A stretch of DNA of 64,000 nucleotides from Tomocerus qinae. Lineage: Eukaryota > Arthropoda > Collembola > Entomobryomorpha > Tomoceridae. The position numbers and the translations under genes are program-made. Under the pieces are notes generated by a model that did not search any database, was not told the DNA's origin, and saw nothing but the letters and a program-made list of their open reading frames with translations. The stretch lies in contig CM034546.1 in assembly GCA_020055645.1 (NCBI GenBank), positions 124,145,875 to 124,209,874 on the forward strand, in the 5' to 3' direction. Positions 58,740 through 64,000 of the stretch are shown piece after piece (position 1 is the first letter of the stretch; each line of letters begins with the position of its first letter).

Positions 58740-59639
58740 AACTAAGTTTTACTGACTTTCCGCCCAAATAAATATGTCATATCCAGACCACATCTTTTGT
58801 ATGTTCCCACCATTTTGTATAGTTTATTATGTCGTATTATATTGGATGATTTAATCTTATTCCCAAAGTTGTTAAACAGTACAATAAATTAACATTTCGA
58901 CTAAAAGCTTTTAGTTTAAATATCGAAAATTCTTGCATGTGCCATAAATGATTGTTAAAAGTATAAAGAAATTATCATTTGCAAATATTGCGTGTTTATA
59001 ACATAATTAAAAGGTTTACTTCTATTAATTACTTTTGATAAAACTGTTGTTTTCTGCCAAATTATACCTATATATAAAATCTAAATCTTATTTAACTTTA
59101 ATATTTGTTTACACAAACAGAGAAGCGACCGATGTCTTTATTACTGGTTTAAAATCCGGAAAAAACTGATTTAGATTTTTGATATCTCTATATATAATCA
59201 CAGACTTGAAAAAACTTTTAATCTATCTTTCTACCTATACAATAATAATATATGCGGGGAACCTAACCTAATTACATTAATAGGTATTTGTGTAATTTCT
59301 GTCATATTTCAACCATTTTCACTTCTTTCAGTAAAAAAATGCTAGCAAAGGAAAAAACAAATTTTTTAAAAATATTTTCAAAATTTTATTTCCATTTTTA
59401 CTTTGCTTGCATCCCAAATCCATGATTTTTACTTACAAAGGTTCTAAACCTAGGTAACTCCAAATGAGATAGGGATTTCTTCAAATAGAAATTTCACAGC
59501 AGGAACCATCAAAATGTTTTTTAAACTAAATATAGAGCATTATTCTGTAATGCAAATTGAATTTACTCAATACTCTAAATCCTTAGGTTTTAACTTCATT
59601 TATAGTTGGTATTTCTATGGGTGCACCCATAGAAATACC
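58740..59639. other. Downstream flank of cysteine-rich gene 4
   Basis: No gene. From about 59440 cassette-type upstream sequence resumes (CTCCAAATGAGATAGGGATT). Confidence 0.4.
59611..59634. repeat. 24-bp perfect palindrome
   Basis: TTTCTATGGGTG and its inverse CACCCATAGAAA. The related locus at 42769 has only the first half. It abuts the target duplication of the MITE at 59640. Confidence 0.85.
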
Positions 59640-59905
59640 CACAGTATTTTGATCCCCATGGCTACTCCCCCACATACAGTAATGCCCTACCGAAAATAAC
59701 AAAAATTTTGCACCCAAGTTCCGATTTTTGAATGGGGTCTTGTGTGGCTGCTCAACACGTGGAGTCAATAGTAACAGCAGTTTGCAGAATCCACACCCAA
59801 ATTGCCAATGCCATGAGCTCCTCCAATTTGGGTGCAAAATTTTTGTTATTTTGGGTAGGGCATTACTGTATGTGGGGGAGTAGCCATGGGGATCAATATA
59901 CTGTG
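59640..59905. mobile_element. hAT-type foldback MITE with about 50-bp TIRs
   Basis: Ends CACAGTATTTTGATCCCCAT and, inverted, CACAGTATATTGATCCCCAT continue with one mismatch for about 50 bp. GAAATACC is duplicated at 59632-59639 and 59906-59913. Confidence 0.92.
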
Positions 59906-59921
59906 GAAATACCACTCCACC

Positions 59922-60320
59922 CGGGTGGAGTGGAATGGCTATTTTTAAAAGATTATTGGACCCAAAGCTAAAGGCATATACAGCTTTACTCCATTTACCC
60001 TTTTTATTGATTCTGTATTTATGTATACAATATGCAACTACATATCTATCTTACATGGACAGACACTAAATGTATCTATATCTACAACAAAACATATCTA
60101 AAATGTTTCTAATACATGTCTAAAAATGTTAATTATTAGACATACATTTAGATATATCTATACATCTAGTCTCTGTCCTTGAAAGTTAGAAAGGTAGTTG
60201 CATATTTTATACATAATACAATACCAATAAAAAGGGTAATATTGGAGTAAAGCTGCATATAATATTGTATTTAGCTGCGGGCCCAATAATGTTTTAAAAG
60301 TAGCCATTCCACTCCACCCA
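59922..60320. mobile_element. Foldback element, uninterrupted copy
   Basis: Left arm GGGTGGAGTGGAATGGCTAT; right arm has the inverse ATAGCCATTCCACTCCACCC-type sequence with GTAGCC. Inner matched blocks include CAGCTTTACTCCA and ACCCTTTTTATTG. Same family as the interrupted copy at 42769-44805, and its right arm occurs in every cassette flank (for example near 45110, 51000, 53870, 56900). Confidence 0.8.
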
Positions 60321-60611
60321 TACAAATGCTAACTATAAATAAAGTTTAGCTGGAATTTAGTCATTAACTGGATCCTCGACCGACCTCTCTTTCTGGTTCA
60401 ACCTAGTTTTAAAATCCAAATATCAAAAGTTGACATATCCACAAATTAAGGTGAAAATTAAGATTTTTATTTATAGTAATTGTAATTTTTTGGAATACAG
60501 ACATGACATGAACAAATTCACGTCAAAAAACTTCTAAAAAATCCTGCTAAAATTTCTATTTTTATGGTTCATATACATAAAAATAGGGTAATAGTCCTTG
60601 AAAATACTTAT

Positions 60612-61610
60612 AAGTCCCTAAAAAGTAATTGAAACGATCAGTTGCTGACAATGTCCGTTGGTTTAATCAAGGGGTCCCTATGGAATTTTTTAAAAAGTCC
60701 CTGCAAATGCTACATTGGTATATGGACAAATAATGGAGTTTTTTATCAACGTCATTTCAAGTATAAGAATTTGAATATTTTGATAAGATTGAGATCTTGG
60801 AGATACAATATAATATTATATGGAGATTGGAGGTGCACAGATAAGCATGAAGTGGAACAAACATTTCTCTATGTCTAGCACCTATCATTTGTCTTCAATC
60901 CAACTCACTCAACAATTAAAATATTCACGTATTTGGTTCTATGGTTTCTCAACTAATAATAGCTCCAAATCGGAGACAGAGAACACAGACTCAGCGATAT
61001 TTGAAAAAAAGTTAGATACGAGACCAAAGAGGAAGCTAATGGTGACATTTTTAGTGCATGTGCTCAAAGATCATGCAGTGAATTTAACCAGCCCAGGGAA
61101 ATTGTGCTACTGTTATTGTAAAAAAAAGGTAAAGAAATGACCTTGTAAGCAAACCGATGAAGGGGATATATCTTTTCTTTTCAACATTGATCCTGCACTC
61201 AAACTTTTTTTATTAGAAGCAAAAGAAGAAATTAAAAAATTTCGTTATAAGAACATTATAAGACAAATTTTATACTAACGTCAAGAATGTGTATTTCCTG
61301 ATCCTACTACGGTGCTATTAAAGGCCACAAAGGCTCTCATTTGACAATGTCTGAATGATTTTTTTTCAATACTTAGGCTTAATGATTTTCTTACCATATT
61401 GATATACTATATATTATTATGTAATAACTATTAGTATGAAAATTACAAAACCTAACTTTCACTCTTCTATATATATATAAATAAACACAACTATTTGTCC
61501 ATGTACCATTTCAGCTTTTGCAGGGACGTTGTAAATAATTCTAAATAGGGACCCGTTAATTAAACGTAGGGACATAATCAGCAATTCACCGTTTCAATTA
61601 TTTTTCAGAG
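60612..61610. mobile_element. About 1-kb TIR element, degraded
   Basis: Left: AATTGAAACGATCAGTTGCT and GTTTAATCAAGGGGTCCCTA; inverted right: AATTGAAACGGTGAATTGCT and GTTTAATTAACGGGTCCCTA. The interior has a 106-codon open frame (60820-61140) of no recognisable family. Confidence 0.7.
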
Positions 61611-61662
61611 GCCCATTAAATATATTGATTAAAATCATATATATAATATTTGGAACACAACT

Positions 61663-61800
61663 CCATAAAGAATGGAAATTTTAAGTTTTCCCCTTACAAT
61701 CGAATTAAGTTCAAATTGTAGCACAAATCGAAGTAAAACTTTGATATAACTAAAATTTGGTTATAAAAATTTCTAATTTTTAGTTAGATATAGATACTTA
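61663..61800 (+). promoter_or_regulatory. Orphan copy of the cysteine-rich gene promoter block
   Basis: GAATGGAAATTTTAAGTTTT, TGTAGCACAAATCGAAGTAA, AACTTTGATA and CTAATTTTTAGTTAGATATA occur in the same order and spacing as upstream of copies 1-4, but no cysteine-rich coding sequence follows. The next gene downstream is the exonuclease at 62159. Confidence 0.85.
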
Positions 61801-62158
61801 AGCTAGAACTATACTTGAATATTTGAGTCAGTTTCAAATTTTACGTTCATGATCACGTTTGATAGAAACGTGACGGAATAGTTATAGTTACAATTTCGTT
61901 GGTTTAGTTGTCGTTCCATTTCCAGTTTAAAAATCAAATTGAATCCTCCGCAGCTGTACTTCAGGTTTAGACAACTGCAACTGAAACCAAACTGAAACTG
62001 AACTCTTTCCTAGCTATACTAGACGATCACCGATCCCGATAAACTAATCAGCGCGAAAGTAAAAATTTTATTTGGTGAATGCGAATCAAATTATAATAAA
62101 CTATTGCAACAACTAAATACGATTGAATAAATATTATAATTGGCAAAACAATATCAAC

Positions 62159-63320
62159 ATGGCTGGAAGATCCAATTTGGTAAGTAAATATAAACCATGT
62201 GTAAACCAAACATGTGTAATAGTAATACTAGCATTATGACATTGAGCAGGCAAATGGCAGATCAATGTTAAGTATGTTTTCGTTACAGGATTTGATGGTA
62301 GACGAGGTGCGATTTTTATCAAAAGAGGATTACTTGTATGTAATGAAAACTATAGCAAAAAAAACCATCCACCCAGAAGTGTCCAAACAAATCACCAATG
62401 CCTTGAACAAGACAAAGCAAAGATCCAATTTAAGTGGTGGCAACGACTCGCAAAGTAAAGTCGAGTCTCGTCCACCATTTGAGGATAGCAAATCAGCGTG
62501 GCAGGTTGTAATTTAATACAATGTTTTCTTGTTGCATAGATTCTACATTAATTTTTGACAATAGTAAATTAAAATCGTTGTAAAATATTTTTTATAGTGT
62601 CCCACAATATTTAGAGGAGATCTTGTTCCTGTGAATGATTACGTTGTGTTAGACGTTGAAAAAGTATCTCCCAAAAAGGGTTACGACCCAGGATTTTCAT
62701 CATTTAACATCTCCTCGTAGGCGCAAACTTGTCCATTTGTGATTATAAAGGAACATTAATTTTATGGGCATTTGTTAAGTATGACGTTGAACAAGTGTGC
62801 CAGTGGAACACACAACTGACAAGATTGGACAAATTGAAGATAGGACAAGGGATAAGTTTAAGTCTGGTGAGCATAAAATAATAAAATAGCATTACTTGGG
62901 AGACAATATTAGATATATTTAAATACTGCATTAAATTAATAAATTTAAAAAATTCAGGTGCACGAAATGCTGGACATAGTATTCCATAACAACTACTTAG
63001 TGGGACATTCGGTGGATCAAGATCTAATATCCTTAAACTATACATTCAAAGGGCAACAAATTATCGATGTTTCTGATTATTTCATTGATTCTAATAATCA
63101 AAAATTCAAGCTGAAGGATATTCTTCTCTATTTCAAAGAAAATGGAAGTTTTCAGGAGGAAGAGCATTCTTCCGCAAAAGATGCTCGTGCTGCTTTGCAC
63201 ATATTTCTTCAAATGGAGATGCTAAAGAAACAAGGGATATTTTCTGGAAAAGGTTTAAAAATCAAGAGAAGTCCTAAGGAAAAAATAGTATTTGATGTCT
63301 GCAAATGCCAACGGCAGTAA
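62159..63320 (+). CDS. DEDDh RNA exonuclease (REX4/ISG20-like) with apparent one-base frameshift
   Basis: Exons 62159-62179, 62289-62504, 62598-62866 and 62958-63320. Exon 3 has 269 nt where the phases require 270, and its frame hits TAG at 62718-62720; coding similarity continues in the next frame from VGANLSICDYKG. So one base appears lost near 62710-62718, either a real mutation or a sequence error. The family motifs are otherwise in place: D98-x-E100 (YVVLDVEKV), NYLVGHSVDQDLISL with the third acidic residue, and EHSSAKDARAALHIF with the catalytic His and Asp. The basic C-terminus (KGLKIKRSPKEK) suits nucleolar RNA binding. Members trim rRNA precursors or degrade single-stranded RNA 3' to 5'. 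The promoter region lies next to an orphan cassette promoter block. Confidence 0.75.
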
Positions 63321-64000
63321 AGGTATAACAAAATTAAACCAAAACTTAACCAAAGCAGCAGCAGAGTAACTAAATTTTGTAATGAAACAGGAATATAACC
63401 TAATAAAAGATAATTTAATTTTTACTGTAATCATTTGTAGTGTTATGATTATAAATTTTAGACCGAGAATTTTTTGGGCTTATTTCGAATACCTCATAAT
63501 ATTGTAGAAACTCAGTGCAAAAGTCTACTCCAATCCAGTCAGATGTCAAAAATGACATTCTACCAGATTTGAATGTAACGAACCTATAATTTTTATAGAT
63601 AATTGTCGTATTTGTTTATTTCATTTAGTTTAGGTTAGTTATATACGATAAGTTTATTATATAACCAAATGAGAGTGTTGCATTTGTTGCCGGTGGTAAA
63701 AGATGAATTGGCAACAATGTTTACCGTCAACAACGGTAAAACTTTCAAAGGTGGTTGATGATGAGTAGCAAGAAGAGATAGAACAAGAAAGAGCTTAACA
63801 AACTAATTTTGTGCAATAAATTGTCTACATATACAAAGTTATCGAGTTTTCCCACTTTCAGATTCATACGCTTTCCTTAACGTATTTAATATATAATACG
63901 ATTTAAATGACTGATATGGAACTGAATTGTAAATATTTGCTAATACATTGTTCAATATAATATATATACTTTATAATAATTACTATATAATAACAGGCTT
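63321..64000. other. AT-rich sequence to window end
   Basis: AATAAAAG near 63400 may end the exonuclease transcript. No other feature is recognised. Confidence 0.4.

Noticed and set aside
60820..61140. 106-codon forward frame
   Set aside because: Lies inside a degraded TIR element and has no recognisable transposase motif, so I do not call it as a gene.

Overview
The window is AT-rich eukaryotic DNA with small exons, short GT-AG introns and many non-autonomous DNA transposons. The gene families (collagen prolyl 4-hydroxylase alpha, sigma-class GST, cytosolic sulfotransferases, an insect-type seven-transmembrane chemoreceptor, a CS-alpha-beta defensin-like peptide) and a short TTAGG telomere-type tract point to an arthropod. 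A hexapod is likely, and a springtail or close relative is my guess, but that is inference, since no marker gene settles it. All exon chains below were joined by hand from reading frame, splice sites and phase. Where all phases close and the protein matches a family, the model is strong.

Layout. 0-10.5 kb: 3' end of a GT11 fucosyltransferase (+), an internal fragment of an ankyrin-repeat protein gene (-), an unrecognised gene (-), a 34-bp minisatellite, a new four-exon 109-aa gene (+) and a two-exon defensin-like gene (+). 10.5-24.1 kb: MITE clusters, a three-exon chemoreceptor gene with a foldback element in an intron (+), a 20-bp minisatellite, a complete ten-exon prolyl 4-hydroxylase alpha gene (+) and a four-exon SIAH-type zinc finger gene without a RING domain (-). 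24-32 kb: an unrecognised Cys-containing gene (-) and a stand-alone TAZ1-domain gene (-). 33.4-41.8 kb: two tandem five-exon sulfotransferase genes (-) and a three-exon sigma GST (+), with an 18-bp minisatellite between them.

41.8-62 kb is the most unusual part. A cassette made of sulfotransferase (-), GST (+) and a small secreted cysteine-rich protein gene (+) is present about four times. Cassette 1 keeps working-looking sulfotransferase and GST genes, but its cysteine-rich gene is frameshifted. Cassettes 2-4 keep an intact cysteine-rich gene, while their sulfotransferase and GST copies are broken fragments (none is seen beyond the fourth cysteine-rich gene). A fifth remnant consists only of the conserved promoter block and lies just upstream of the last gene, a DEDDh RNA exonuclease (REX4/ISG20-like) that has an apparent one-base frameshift. 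The cysteine-rich family (about 184 aa, signal peptide, about ten mature cysteines, variable middle and near-identical C-terminal 80 residues) is not one I recognise.

The paralogous cassettes act as natural empty sites. They show clean insertions of a hAT-like MITE (8-bp target duplication), a retroposon tail (17-bp duplication), a 1.4-kb insertion (9-bp duplication) and a TTAGG tract.
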